Source: JAXFPC01 sp034180005
Lineage (GTDB): Bacteria > Bacillota > Negativicutes > Acidaminococcales > Acidaminococcaceae
DNA: 29,718 nt
Reading direction: 5' to 3'
Assembly: GCA_034180005.1 (NCBI GenBank)
Contig: JAXFPC010000023.1
Location: forward strand, 1-29,718
Shown in pieces: positions 15,721 to 24,153 of this stretch (positions within the stretch are counted from its first letter, which is position 1; each line of letters opens with the position of its first letter). Under the pieces are notes generated by a model that was not told the origin of the DNA, did no database searches, and saw only the letters and a program-made list of their open reading frames with translations. The position numbers and the translations under genes are program-made.

Positions 15721-18342
15721 ATGAAATACATGACAGGGAACGAAATTCGCCAGAAGTTTTTGGACTTTTTTCACAAGAAGGAACATTTAGTGCTGCCAAG
15801 CGCTTCTCTTATTCCGCAGGATGATCCCACGCTGCTGATCATCGGAGCCGGCATGGCTCCGTTCAAACCGTTTTTTACGGGAAAGATGCAACCGCCATCA
15901 CCTAGGATAGCAACTTGTCAGAAATGCGTCCGTACGGGGGATATAGAAAATGTAGGACGTACGGCGCGCCACCACACTTATTTTGAGATGTTGGGCAATT
16001 TTTCTTTCGGTGATTATTTTAAAAAAGAAATTATTCCGTGGAGTTGGGAATTTCTTACTAAAGAGTTGGAGCTTCCGGCAGAAAAACTTTGGGTGACCAT
16101 CCATACTGAAGATGATGAAGCTTATGATATTTGGACGAAAGATGTAGGCATAGCGCCGGAGAAGATCGTAAGGCTCAAAGAAAATTTCTGGGAAATAGGC
16201 AGCGGTCCGTGCGGTCCGGATTCTGAAATTCATATCGATTTGGGACCGGAGCGAGGTTGCGGCAAGCCTGATTGCGCGCCGGGATGCGATTGCGATCGTT
16301 ATCTGGAGATATGGAACCTCGTTTTCACCCAGTATAATCAAAACGATGACGGCAGCTACAGTCCTCTGAAAAATAAAAATATTGATACCGGCGCAGGTTT
16401 GGAGCGTTTGGCATCAGTTGTTCAGGGGAAGGCTTCCAACTTTGAAACGGACTTGATTTTTCCGATTATCGAGTATGCGGCATCGACTGCTCAGGTTGAG
16501 TACGGCAAGAAAAAAAACATAGATATTTCTTTAAAGGTTATTGCCGATCACGCGCGCAGCATGACGTTTATGATAGGTGACGGCATCCTGCCTTCCAATG
16601 AAGGCAGAGGATATGTTTTGCGTCGCATTTTGCGTCGTGCTGTCAGACACGGACGCCTTATCGGCATAGATAAAATGTTTCTTGCCGGTGCGGTGGACGT
16701 AGTGATAGAAATGTTCGGTCATGTGTACGGCAACCTTGTCGAAAAAAGGGAGTACATCCAAAAAGTTATCGACATGGAGGAAACGAGTTTCTTAAAAACT
16801 CTTAAGCAGGGCAGCGAACTTTTAAATGAGGAAATAGTAAAATTGAAAGCTGCGGGGCAAAATATTCTCGACGGAGCTACCGCTTTTAAATTGAATGATA
16901 CATACGGATTTCCCTGGGAGCTTACTGCTGAAATACTTGAAGAAAACGGCATGACTATGGACAAGCAGGGATTCGATGCCGCTTTGGAAGTGCAGCGTCA
17001 AATGGCTCGCTCCGCTCGCGACGGCAAAGCGGGAATTCCGGTGGTGTATAACACTCGCGGTATTGATGCGTTGCAGCTTGTTTGTGATGAGGAGGCTTCT
17101 GCGGGAAAAATTGTCGGAATTTATCCGGCTCATGAGGCGCAGCCGATTGAGACAGCCGCCGACGGCAGCGAAATTACGATTATCTGCGATGTGACTCCGT
17201 TTCATGCTGAAGGTGGCGGACAGCTTGGTGATATCGGCAGAATAATTGCGCCGGCCGGAGTACTTTCGGTGCAGTCTACCAGAAAATTGCCGGACGGAAT
17301 AACTGTGATGAGCGGAATTGTTACCGAAGGCACGTTGAACGTCGGCGAACAAGTCGAATTTCTTCCGGACAGAGCGCGCAAAATTGATATTGCTCGTAAT
17401 CATACAGCAACACATTTGCTTCACGCAGCCTTGAAACAAGTTCTGGGCTCTCACGTCAACCAATCGGGAAGTTATGTAGGCCCCGATCGTTTACGTTTTG
17501 ATTTCTCGCATTTTTCACCTGTCAGCGATGAGGAACTGCAGCAGATTGAATTCATCGTCAACGAACAGATTTTGTCGGGTAAGAGTGTCGGCATTGAGGA
17601 GCTTCCCATAGAAGAGGCCAAAAAGCGCGGTGCTACAGCTTTGTTCGGTGAAAAATACGGTGATATTGTCCGCGTGGTATCAGTGCCGGAGTTTTCCATG
17701 GAGTTCTGCGGCGGCAGTCATGTGGAAAATACGGCGCAGATCGGTTTGTTTAAATTATTGTCCGAAAGCAGCAGCGGAGCGGGTGTGAGAAGAATAGAGG
17801 CCGTTACGGGACGAGGTGCGGTAGCCCATGTCAAAGAAACGGAAACCGTTCTTAAAGGCTTGGCGGGAGCATTAAAATGCCGAGTTGCAGACGTGCCTTC
17901 GCGTGTAGAAGCTCTGCAGACAGAATTGAAAGCTGCGCATCGCAGAAGCGATGAATTGGCGTCTGAGATTGCCAAGAACCAAGTGAACGATGTGGCGGAT
18001 AGAGTGCGTAATGTATCCGGTGTGCCGGTGTTGGCTGTGGAGGTTACAGCTGAAAGTGTGGATGCTTTACGCAGCTTGGGCGATCAGCTTCGTGATAAAA
18101 TAAACGGGGTAGTGGTTTTAGCGGCCAAGCTGGAAGGCAAAGCGCTTCTGTTGGTGATGGCGGATAAAGCTTCCGTTGCCAAGGGAATCCATTCCGGTAA
18201 AGTTGTTAAAGAGTTGGCGACAATATGCGGCGGAGGAGGCGGCGGTCGTCCTGACATGGCCCAGGCCGGCGCCAAAGATGTTGCCAAAATCACTGAAGCT
18301 TTGCAGGCAGCTTACGGTATTATCGAAAACATGCTTAAATAA
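15721..18342 (+). CDS. alaS: Alanine--tRNA ligase
   Basis: Charges tRNA-Ala with alanine. The 873-aa product has the full domain set. The class II catalytic core is at about 1-240 (KPFFTGKMQPPSPR, TCQKCVRTGDIENVG, RHHTYFEMLGNFSFGDYF), followed by the tRNA-recognition helices. The editing domain has the zinc ligands His561 and His565 (NHTATHLLH) and Cys663 and His667 (CGGSH). The C-Ala domain ends in a glycine-rich CGGGGGGRPDMAQAG segment. ATG at 15721 has GGAGAGG upstream. It has its own strong promoter and terminator. The genes that follow (ireB, ruvX) are its usual neighbours in Firmicutes. Confidence 0.98.
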   Translation: MKYMTGNEIRQKFLDFFHKKEHLVLPSASLIPQDDPTLLIIGAGMAPFKPFFTGKMQPPSPRIATCQKCVRTGDIENVGRTARHHTYFEMLGNFSFGDYFKKEIIPWSWEFLTKELELPAEKLWVTIHTEDDEAYDIWTKDVGIAPEKIVRLKENFWEIGSGPCGPDSEIHIDLGPERGCGKPDCAPGCDCDRYLEIWNLVFTQYNQNDDGSYSPLKNKNIDTGAGLERLASVVQGKASNFETDLIFPIIEYAASTAQVEYGKKKNIDISLKVIADHARSMTFMIGDGILPSNEGRGYVLRRILRRAVRHGRLIGIDKMFLAGAVDVVIEMFGHVYGNLVEKREYIQKVIDMEETSFLKTLKQGSELLNEEIVKLKAAGQNILDGATAFKLNDTYGFPWELTAEILEENGMTMDKQGFDAALEVQRQMARSARDGKAGIPVVYNTRGIDALQLVCDEEASAGKIVGIYPAHEAQPIETAADGSEITIICDVTPFHAEGGGQLGDIGRIIAPAGVLSVQSTRKLPDGITVMSGIVTEGTLNVGEQVEFLPDRARKIDIARNHTATHLLHAALKQVLGSHVNQSGSYVGPDRLRFDFSHFSPVSDEELQQIEFIVNEQILSGKSVGIEELPIEEAKKRGATALFGEKYGDIVRVVSVPEFSMEFCGGSHVENTAQIGLFKLLSESSSGAGVRRIEAVTGRGAVAHVKETETVLKGLAGALKCRVADVPSRVEALQTELKAAHRRSDELASEIAKNQVNDVADRVRNVSGVPVLAVEVTAESVDALRSLGDQLRDKINGVVVLAAKLEGKALLLVMADKASVAKGIHSGKVVKELATICGGGGGGRPDMAQAGAKDVAKITEALQAAYGIIENMLK

Positions 18343-18350
18343 ATTTTACT

Positions 18351-18380
18351 AAGCGCGTCTTTTAAGGCGCGCTTTTTCTT
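18351..18380 (+). terminator. Terminator after alaS
   Basis: AAGCGCGTC pairs with GGCGCGCTT (one wobble) and a T5 run follows immediately. It lies 9 bases after the stop codon. Confidence 0.9.
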
Positions 18381-18392
18381 TGTAAATTTAAT

Positions 18393-18421
18393 TTGCGCGA
18401 AAGTCCAAAAAAGGATATAAT
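18393..18421 (+). promoter_or_regulatory. Promoter for the ireB-ruvX operon
   Basis: TTGCGC (18393-18398), 17-bp spacer, TATAAT (18416-18421), about 30 bases before ireB. Confidence 0.75.
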
Positions 18422-18453
18422 GAAACCACAGTTCGTTGATGGAGGTGCTGAAA

Positions 18454-18714
18454 ATGACTGATTTATCTCAGGAAACATTGATGTTCAAGAGAGAGTCCGA
18501 TAAACCGGCGGTCTCCGATACTATAAAAGATGTTTGCAGGGCTTTGGAGGCTAAGGGTTACAACCCTGTCGACCAGTTGGCCGGGTATTTGTTGAGCGGT
18601 GATCCGACTTATGTCACAAGTTATGAGGATGCGCGGACAAAGTTGCGGCGTCACGAGAGGTATGAACTTATCGAAGCGTTGGTGGCGAGCTATTTGGAGC
18701 AAATAAAAAAGTGA
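18454..18714 (+). CDS. ireB: IreB family regulatory phosphoprotein (UPF0297)
   Basis: A small cytoplasmic protein of 86 aa. In Enterococcus, IreB is phosphorylated by the Ser/Thr kinase IreK and affects cephalosporin resistance; homologues occur throughout Firmicutes beside alaS and ruvX. Recognised by the core LEAKGYNPVDQLAGYLLSGD, then PTYVTSYEDAR and the C-terminal ELIEALVASYLE. ATG at 18454 is chosen because GGAGGTG sits 7 bases upstream and the family starts near this point. A longer start at 18436 would remove the RBS from the leader. The family's N-terminal phospho-acceptor threonine region corresponds here to SQETLMF. Confidence 0.93.
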   Translation: MTDLSQETLMFKRESDKPAVSDTIKDVCRALEAKGYNPVDQLAGYLLSGDPTYVTSYEDARTKLRRHERYELIEALVASYLEQIKK

Positions 18715-18724
18715 GGAGCGTATT

Positions 18725-19156
18725 ATGCGCGTAATGTCCCTTGACGTCGGTACTAAAACAATAGGAGTGGCGGTAAGCGATTTGCTCGGAATGATAGCTA
18801 ACGGTGTTGAAACTATACGCAGAACTTCAGAGGCGAAGGATTTTGAGCGTATAGCAGAGCTTGTCAAAGAGTATGAAGTGTCTGTCATCGTTGTGGGATA
18901 TCCTAAAAACATGAACGGTACTGTCGGGGAAAAAGGTTTGGTTTGCGAAGCGTTTGCAGACAGGCTGCGGGAAAATTTTTCCGGTATGGAGATTGTTTTA
19001 TGGGATGAAAGGCTTTCCACTGTAGCTGCGGAAAAAGTTTTGGTGGAGGCAGATTTGAGACGTAAAAAACGGCGGCAGGTAATAGATATGATGGCGGCTG
19101 TTGTGATTTTGCAAAATTATCTTGACAGCAGAAGCTTTAAAAGAAGCGTCAATTGA
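18725..19156 (+). CDS. ruvX: RuvX / YqgF family Holliday junction resolvase-like nuclease
   Basis: A 143-aa RNase H-fold protein. YqgF proteins act in pre-16S rRNA 5'-end maturation in E. coli and were also proposed as Holliday junction resolvases. The acidic catalytic residues are visible: Asp7 in MSLDVGTKTIGVAVSD, the WDERLSTVAAE segment (Asp/Glu near 98-99) and the C-terminal Asp in RRKKRRQVIDMMAA. Also seen is the VVGYPKNMNG strand typical of the family. ATG at 18725 follows ireB by 10 bases with GAGGAG upstream, so the two are co-transcribed. Confidence 0.95.
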   Translation: MRVMSLDVGTKTIGVAVSDLLGMIANGVETIRRTSEAKDFERIAELVKEYEVSVIVVGYPKNMNGTVGEKGLVCEAFADRLRENFSGMEIVLWDERLSTVAAEKVLVEADLRRKKRRQVIDMMAAVVILQNYLDSRSFKRSVN

Positions 19157-19208
19157 CAGTTGCAGATATCATATTGTAAAATTAAGCGAAAGATTTATGA
19201 GGTGTTTT

Positions 19209-19601
19209 ATGGAACAAGATAATGTAAAAGAATTAGAGCTTTTATCCATGCTCGAGAGCGAGGATGATTCGGTCGAGATCTTTCCTCTGACTGATGATGA
19301 AGGCAATACAGTAATGTTTTATGAGGACATGTGTTTCAGAGTAGGCGATAAAACATATGCTATTTTAGTTGAAGTTGATCCGGAAGATTTGGCACATGAA
19401 CATGGAGAAAACTGCGGTTGCGGTCATGTACACGAACATGAGGAATGCAGCTGCGATGAACCGAATGTTTATCTTGTAAGAGTCCAGTTTGATGAAAACG
19501 GTGAACCGTATTATGAGACCGAATCTCTGAGTGAAGATGATTATGCTGAAGCAAGCGAAGCTTATAACCAAATTATGGATCAATTGGAAGCTCAGGGATA
19601 A
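19209..19601 (+). CDS. DUF1292 protein with His/Cys-rich insert
   Basis: A 130-aa acidic cytoplasmic protein of the DUF1292 (YrzB-like) family, normally found between ruvX and mltG. The family function is unknown. The domain starts at about residue 22 (VEIFPLTDDEGNTVMFYED) and ends at about 112 (YYETESLSEDDY). The core is interrupted at residues 63-82 by a segment with five His (63, 65, 73, 75, 77) and four Cys (69, 71, 80, 82), which looks able to bind a metal. ATG at 19209 has GAGGTG upstream; the upstream in-frame extension overlaps ruvX and is rejected. A terminator hairpin follows. Confidence 0.88.
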   Translation: MEQDNVKELELLSMLESEDDSVEIFPLTDDEGNTVMFYEDMCFRVGDKTYAILVEVDPEDLAHEHGENCGCGHVHEHEECSCDEPNVYLVRVQFDENGEPYYETESLSEDDYAEASEAYNQIMDQLEAQG

Positions 19602-19620
19602 ATTGCGCGAGCAAAAATGA

Positions 19621-19647
19621 AATGCCGGACTTAGGTCCGGTATTTTT
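19621..19647 (+). terminator. Terminator between the DUF1292 gene and mltG
   Basis: AATGCCGGAC pairs with GTCCGGTATT (one wobble) around TTAG, followed by more T's. mltG starts only 14 bases later, so it probably acts as a partial attenuator instead of a full stop. Confidence 0.85.
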
Positions 19648-19660
19648 GTGCGGAGAAACA

Positions 19661-20665
19661 ATGAAAATTACTAGAGTATTAATTTTAGCAGCAATATTGT
19701 GTGCAGCATTCGCAGCGTGGCTGAGTTATCAGGGGAATAACACCGGTTATGCTGTTCCGGGAAGTCATCTGATAAAAATAAAAAACGGGATGTCCACTGA
19801 TGAAATAGCAGAATTGTTGCACAAAGCGGGACTTGTAAAAAATCCGTCAGCCTTTAAAATAGAAGCGCGTATTAACGGTTTGGCAGACAAGTTGCAGGCA
19901 GGCGCTTACCAGATAGAAGGCGGACTCACCAACAGATTGATTTTTGATACGCTTACCAAGGGGAAAATAAGTACGGTCAGTTTTGTTGTTCCGGAAGGAT
20001 TTACCGTGGCTAAAACTGCAAAGAAATTAGAAGCCGAGGGTTTGGGGAAGGCGGAAAAATTTTTGGCGTTGGCAAAAGATTACGCCCCGTTCGATTATAT
20101 GCGCGACAATACGCAGACCGTAATTTACCGGGCGGAGGGATTTATTTTTCCTGCTACTTACGAATTTCCTGTGGATGTTACAGAGAAAGAAATTTTAGAA
20201 GCGTGTGTCAAACAATTTGATATGGAAATAAGAGCTGCAGGAATTGTAAAGGCTGCAGAAGAACGCGGTATGAAAATCTTCGATGTTGTCAATATAGCCT
20301 CTATGGTGGAATTGGAAGCGGTCTATCGGGAAGAGCAGCCGCGGATAGCCGGGGTTTTCCTGAAACGTATGGAAGTGGGCATGCCTATCCAGTCGGATAC
20401 TACGATTCAGTATATTCTCGGAGAGCAGAAAGAAATAGTCACTTTTAAAGATACGGAAATAGACAGTCCGTATAATACTTACAAGCATCCCGGACTTCCT
20501 CCGGGACCCATAGGCAGCCCGGGAATCGGAGCGATGAAAGCTGTCTTGCAACCGGAGAAAACAGATTATTTATATTTTGTCGCTGAAAAAAACGGGCATC
20601 ATCGTTTCACAAAAACTTATAATGAGCATTTGCAAGCTATTAAAGATATAGACGGAGGTAAATAA
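19661..20665 (+). CDS. mltG: Endolytic murein transglycosylase MltG (YceG-like)
   Basis: A 334-aa membrane-anchored enzyme that cuts nascent glycan strands and is thought to set their length during peptidoglycan synthesis. Residues 4-23 form the single N-terminal membrane helix. A LysM-like subdomain covers about 35-100. The catalytic YceG domain follows, with the general acid Glu217 in IASMVELEA and the conserved GVFLKRMEVGMPIQSDTTIQ. It continues with SPYNTYKHPGLPPGPIGSPG. ATG at 19661 has GGAG upstream and gives the proper signal-anchor; a start at 19622 would lie inside the terminator hairpin. The stop overlaps the next start by one base (TAATG). Confidence 0.95.
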   Translation: MKITRVLILAAILCAAFAAWLSYQGNNTGYAVPGSHLIKIKNGMSTDEIAELLHKAGLVKNPSAFKIEARINGLADKLQAGAYQIEGGLTNRLIFDTLTKGKISTVSFVVPEGFTVAKTAKKLEAEGLGKAEKFLALAKDYAPFDYMRDNTQTVIYRAEGFIFPATYEFPVDVTEKEILEACVKQFDMEIRAAGIVKAAEERGMKIFDVVNIASMVELEAVYREEQPRIAGVFLKRMEVGMPIQSDTTIQYILGEQKEIVTFKDTEIDSPYNTYKHPGLPPGPIGSPGIGAMKAVLQPEKTDYLYFVAEKNGHHRFTKTYNEHLQAIKDIDGGK

Positions 20666-21915
20666 TGAAAACCGAGCTGAAAAAACCTGAACTTTTAGCT
20701 CCCGCCGGTAGTGTGGAAAAGGGGAAAATGGCATTGCTGTACGGAGCGGATGCCATTTATCTCGGAGGGAAGATGTTCGGATTGCGTGCCTTCGCCAATA
20801 ATTTTTCTTTGGGAGAAATTGCCGAGATGGTGGAGTATGCTCATAACTTGGGGAAAAAAGTATACGTTACGGTAAATATTTTTGCTCACAATGAAGATAT
20901 GGAAAAATTACCGCAGTATTTGTTGGAACTTGAACAGGCCAAAGTAGATGCTTTACTGATATCTGATTTCGGCGTGTGGCATACGGCAAGAAAGGTCGTT
21001 CCCAATATGGCGCTGCACGTGAGCACTCAAGCCAACAGCACTAATTACGCGGCCGTCGAGGCGTGGGCTGCTTTGGGAGCGGAGAGAGTGGTGCTGGCCA
21101 GAGAACTTTCATTGAATGAAATTAAAACCATCAGTGAAAAAACTTCCGTGGAGTTGGAGGCTTTTGTACATGGAGCTATGTGTATTTCTTACTCCGGGCG
21201 TTGTCTCTTAAGCAGCTATCTTACGGGCAGAGATGGTAACAGAGGTGCCTGCACGCAGGCTTGCCGCTGGGAATATGACATTTACAGACTGGGCGAGAGG
21301 AAACGTCCTGGTGAATATTATGATGTCGAAGAAGATGAGCGCGGAACTTATATCATGAATTCCAAAGATCTTTGCCTGATTGAGTATTTGCCGGAACTTA
21401 TGGCGGCAGGTGTGAGCAGCTTTAAAATTGAGGGAAGAATGAAAAGCGTGCATTATGTTGCCACGGTCGTGAGCGTGTATAGGCGCGCTATTGACAGCTG
21501 TTGGAAAAATCCGGAGAATTACACTGTGCCTGCCGAATGGATTGAAGAATTGAATAAGGTTTCTCATCGTCAATACACTACAGGTTTTGCGGTGCAAAAA
21601 CCTGATCGTACTTCCCAAGTATATGAAACTTCCAAATATGAACAGACACATGAGTTTGTAGGTATAGTAACTGATTATGATACGGAGAGCCGTCGTGTTT
21701 ATTTCGAGCAGAGAAATAACGTAAAAGCAGGAGAGTCACTGGAAATTTTGACACCTGAAGGCAAACTGATGCCTTTTACACTGCGGGATATGCATGACGC
21801 TGATGGTACGAACATCGATTGCGCTCCTCATGCTCAGCAGAAATTTTCTTCCGACAGCGATATTTTTATTCCGACTTATAGCTTGTTGCGTAGAAAGGTG
21901 ACAATAGATGGATAG
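20665..21915 (+). CDS. Peptidase U32 family protein (TrhP-type tRNA U34 hydroxylation)
   Basis: A 416-aa member of the U32 family (COG0826). E. coli and Bacillus relatives (TrhP; formerly YegQ/YrrO) hydroxylate U34 of tRNAs using prephenate, so 'peptidase' is a historical label. A TIM-barrel starts at ELLAPAGSVEKGKMALLYGA. The U32 signature is EAFVHGAMCISYSGRCLLS (166-184). The conserved cysteines 173, 180, 196 and 200, plus one in NSKDLCLIEYL, fit an Fe-S site. The C-terminal FVGIVTDYD begins the added beta domain. GGAGGT precedes the ATG. It is coupled to mltG upstream and overlaps the DUF4911 gene by 8 bases. Confidence 0.92.
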   Translation: MKTELKKPELLAPAGSVEKGKMALLYGADAIYLGGKMFGLRAFANNFSLGEIAEMVEYAHNLGKKVYVTVNIFAHNEDMEKLPQYLLELEQAKVDALLISDFGVWHTARKVVPNMALHVSTQANSTNYAAVEAWAALGAERVVLARELSLNEIKTISEKTSVELEAFVHGAMCISYSGRCLLSSYLTGRDGNRGACTQACRWEYDIYRLGERKRPGEYYDVEEDERGTYIMNSKDLCLIEYLPELMAAGVSSFKIEGRMKSVHYVATVVSVYRRAIDSCWKNPENYTVPAEWIEELNKVSHRQYTTGFAVQKPDRTSQVYETSKYEQTHEFVGIVTDYDTESRRVYFEQRNNVKAGESLEILTPEGKLMPFTLRDMHDADGTNIDCAPHAQQKFSSDSDIFIPTYSLLRRKVTIDG

Positions 21916-22135
21916 TGAAAAAGATTCCGTGATTTATGTCAGACTTGCGCCTCAGAATATAACAGATGTCAATTGCATTATGGAAGGTTACGAATATTTG
22001 GCGCTTGTGACGACAGTTGACAGAATTTCCGGGATAATCAAGCTTTCTGCCACGCCGGATACATATGAAGATACGCTGAAGATTTTGGAGGGGTTACCTT
22101 TTCCTGTTGAGATAATTGGGACCGAAGGCTACTGA
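21908..22135 (+). CDS. DUF4911 domain protein
   Basis: A 75-aa protein of unknown function whose start overlaps the U32 gene by 8 bases. Read-outs are VIYVRLAPQNITDVNCIMEG and LALVTTVDRISGIIKLSATP. The shape is a small alpha/beta fold reminiscent of regulatory ligand-binding domains. DUF4911 proteins are usually encoded beside U32 genes in Negativicutes and Clostridia, so a role in the same tRNA modification is plausible but unproven. Confidence 0.75.
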   Translation: MDSEKDSVIYVRLAPQNITDVNCIMEGYEYLALVTTVDRISGIIKLSATPDTYEDTLKILEGLPFPVEIIGTEGY

Positions 22136-22173
22136 AATATTTTAGAAAGCATAGAAAAATTTCGGAGGCTGAT

Positions 22174-22275
22174 TTGAGTATATATTGTGATACTCGTGAG
22201 CGTTTCATTGTGTTATTATCCGGAAAAATGCGCGGCTTTGTTTCATACGAGTTTAACTCTGCCGCGGAATTTTAA
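22174..22275 (+). CDS. Possible 33-aa small ORF, unrecognised
   Basis: TTG at 22174 is preceded by GGAGG with a 5-base gap. It opens a 33-codon frame (MSIYCDTRERFIVLLSGKMR, then GFVSYEFNSAAEF). I recognise no family. It lies 38 bases after the DUF4911 gene and could be its last co-transcribed member, a leader-type peptide or chance. The good ribosome binding site is the only support. Confidence 0.25.
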   Translation: MSIYCDTRERFIVLLSGKMRGFVSYEFNSAAEF

Positions 22276-22359
22276 AGTGATTTCCCCAATTTTTTGTCGA
22301 TCTGTTTTGAAATGAGTTGCGCGCATTGCGTGTATTTTTTTAGAATACTTGCGCGGTAA
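22276..22359. repeat. Imperfect direct repeat upstream of the aminopeptidase promoter
   Basis: TTGCGCGCATTGCGTGTATT followed by a T-run (from about 22317) recurs as TTGCGCGGTAATTGTATT with a T-run (from about 22349). The two copies are about 32 bases apart and the second runs into the -35 region. The rest of this interval shows no gene. Confidence 0.45.
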
Positions 22360-22389
22360 TTGTATTTTTTTTGCGATTTGTGGTATAAT
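22360..22389 (+). promoter_or_regulatory. Promoter for the aminopeptidase-efp operon
   Basis: TTGTAT (22360-22365), an 18-bp spacer and TATAAT (22384-22389) with an extended TGG in front. The leader of about 95 bases contains a perfect 12-base palindrome GCGTTATAACGC (22443-22454). Confidence 0.7.
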
Positions 22390-22490
22390 ATCACGGTAAA
22401 AGCTGCGGAGCGGTTAAGATAATCTTTCTCTGAAGCTTTTTCGCGTTATAACGCTGATATATGTGCAATGTTGTGAGCAGGGATTTGATT

Positions 22491-23570
22491 GTGACACGTA
22501 TAAATAAAATACTCGCAGTTATGGCTGAGGAGCATGTTGACTGCGCCATCATAAAAGACCCGGTAACTGTCAGATATTTGACGGGGTTTACCGGCGATTC
22601 CAGCATTTTTTATATTGACGGGAAACGCGGTGTTCTTATTACCGACGGACGTTATACAGAACAGGCGCAAGCTGAAATAAAATATTTCGATGTGCTTGAA
22701 TATACGCCGCAGGATAAGTACGGTATATGGCGTACCGCTGCAGAAATGGCTTCCAACGCAGGTGCGCGCAAAGTCGGGTTTGACGGATCAGCCTACAGCT
22801 TCGTAGAGTACAGTTTGTTAGGCGAGCTGTTGGGAAAGAACTTATTGTGCAATATTGATTTGTCGGCTATTCGTATGCGCAAAGATAAGTTGGAACTGGA
22901 ACTTATGCATAAAGCCGCAGCTATTGCAGACGATGCTTTTCACAGGTTGCTTCCCGAGATAAGACCAGGCATGACGGAGCGCGCTCTTGCAGGACGGCTG
23001 GAATATTATATGAGGGTATCCGGAAGCGAGAGAGTTGCGTTTGATACTATAGTAGCTTCCGGGGTACGTAGCTCTTTGCCTCATGGTGTGGCTACGGATA
23101 AGTCTGTGGAAGTCGGTGATTTTATTACTTTTGACTTCGGCGCTGTTTATAAAGGTTATCATTCAGATATGACGCGCACTGTTGTTTTGGGTTTGGCTTC
23201 GTCCTGGCAGAAGGAAATTTATACGGTAGTTGAGGAAGCGCAACTTAAAGGGATCAAGTCAGCGAGCATCGGAATGACCGGATGCGAGTTGGACGCTGTT
23301 GTGCGCGAGAGTATATCTGCCTGCGGATACGGAGAATATTTCGTACACGGGCTGGGGCACGGCGTAGGTTTGGAAATTCACGAATTGCCGAGCATAGGCA
23401 AAAGAGGAACGGTTCCTCTGGAAGAGGGATTCGTTTTTACAGTTGAACCAGGTTTATACATTCCCGGAAAAGGCGGGGTTCGTATAGAAGATACTGTTGT
23501 TATGACCGATAAGGGGGCTGCGGCCTTGAATAGTGTCAGAAAACAGTTGATTGAGATTACTGATTTTTAA
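22491..23570 (+). CDS. M24 family Xaa-Pro aminopeptidase
   Basis: A 359-aa cytoplasmic metallopeptidase that removes an N-terminal residue before proline. The creatinase-like N-terminal domain covers about 1-130 (VRYLTGFTGDSSIFYIDG) and the pita-bread catalytic domain about 135-355. All five dinuclear metal ligands are visible: Asp215 (FDFGAVY), Asp226 (HSDMTRTV), His290 (HGLGHGVGLEIHE), Glu319 (TVEPGLY) and Glu333 (RIEDTV). GTG at 22491 is chosen because AGCAGGGA is 7 bases upstream. An ATG at 22461 has no ribosome binding site and adds 10 atypical residues. It precedes efp by 20 bases, as is common in Firmicutes; possible substrates are proline-rich peptides. Confidence 0.93.
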   Translation: MTRINKILAVMAEEHVDCAIIKDPVTVRYLTGFTGDSSIFYIDGKRGVLITDGRYTEQAQAEIKYFDVLEYTPQDKYGIWRTAAEMASNAGARKVGFDGSAYSFVEYSLLGELLGKNLLCNIDLSAIRMRKDKLELELMHKAAAIADDAFHRLLPEIRPGMTERALAGRLEYYMRVSGSERVAFDTIVASGVRSSLPHGVATDKSVEVGDFITFDFGAVYKGYHSDMTRTVVLGLASSWQKEIYTVVEEAQLKGIKSASIGMTGCELDAVVRESISACGYGEYFVHGLGHGVGLEIHELPSIGKRGTVPLEEGFVFTVEPGLYIPGKGGVRIEDTVVMTDKGAAALNSVRKQLIEITDF

Positions 23571-23590
23571 AATTTTTAGGAGGGCTTGTA

Positions 23591-24148
23591 ATGATTTCAA
23601 CCAATGAATTCAAGACTAACGTAACCGTTACCATTGATAACGATCCGTGGCAAGTTGTAGAATTCCAACATGTAAAACCGGGTAAGGGAGCAGCTTTTGT
23701 GCGCGCAAAAATGCGTAACTTGGCTACAGGAGCTGTAGTAGAACGCACTTTTAATGCTGGCGAGCGTCTTCCCAAGGCTCGTATAGATCGTCGCGAGATG
23801 CAGTATCTGTATGAATCCGACAATATGTATGTGTTTATGGATAATGAGTCGTATGAGCAACTTGAACTTTCCAAAGAGCAGCTCGGCAACGCTCTGAATT
23901 TCCTGATGGAAAATATGGACGTAAAGATTATGAGTTATGAAGGTCGCGTGCTCGGTATCGATCTTCCCAATACTGTAAATCTTACTGTCGTTGAAACCGA
24001 GCCAGGTATTCGTGGTGACACTGCTACCGGCGGCTCTAAAAACGCGAAAATGAACACCGGTTATGTGGTAAAAGTTCCTCTGTTTATTGAGGAGGGAGAA
24101 GTTTTGGCTATTGATACTAGAACCGGAGAATATATTTCTCGCGCTTAA
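23591..24148 (+). CDS. efp: Translation elongation factor P
   Basis: A 185-aa, three-domain tRNA-shaped protein that binds the ribosome E site and relieves stalling at polyproline stretches. The N-terminal KOW-like domain carries the conserved tip KPGKGAAF with Lys32, the residue that is modified in many bacteria (5-aminopentanol in Bacillus, lysyl in E. coli). The C-terminal OB domain has GIRGDTATGGSKNAKMNTG and ends in IDTRTGEYISRA. AGGAGGG precedes the ATG. No modification gene (epmA or ymfI-like) is seen here. It is co-transcribed with the aminopeptidase and closed by a terminator. Confidence 0.98.
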   Translation: MISTNEFKTNVTVTIDNDPWQVVEFQHVKPGKGAAFVRAKMRNLATGAVVERTFNAGERLPKARIDRREMQYLYESDNMYVFMDNESYEQLELSKEQLGNALNFLMENMDVKIMSYEGRVLGIDLPNTVNLTVVETEPGIRGDTATGGSKNAKMNTGYVVKVPLFIEEGEVLAIDTRTGEYISRA

Positions 24149-24153
24149 GCGAT

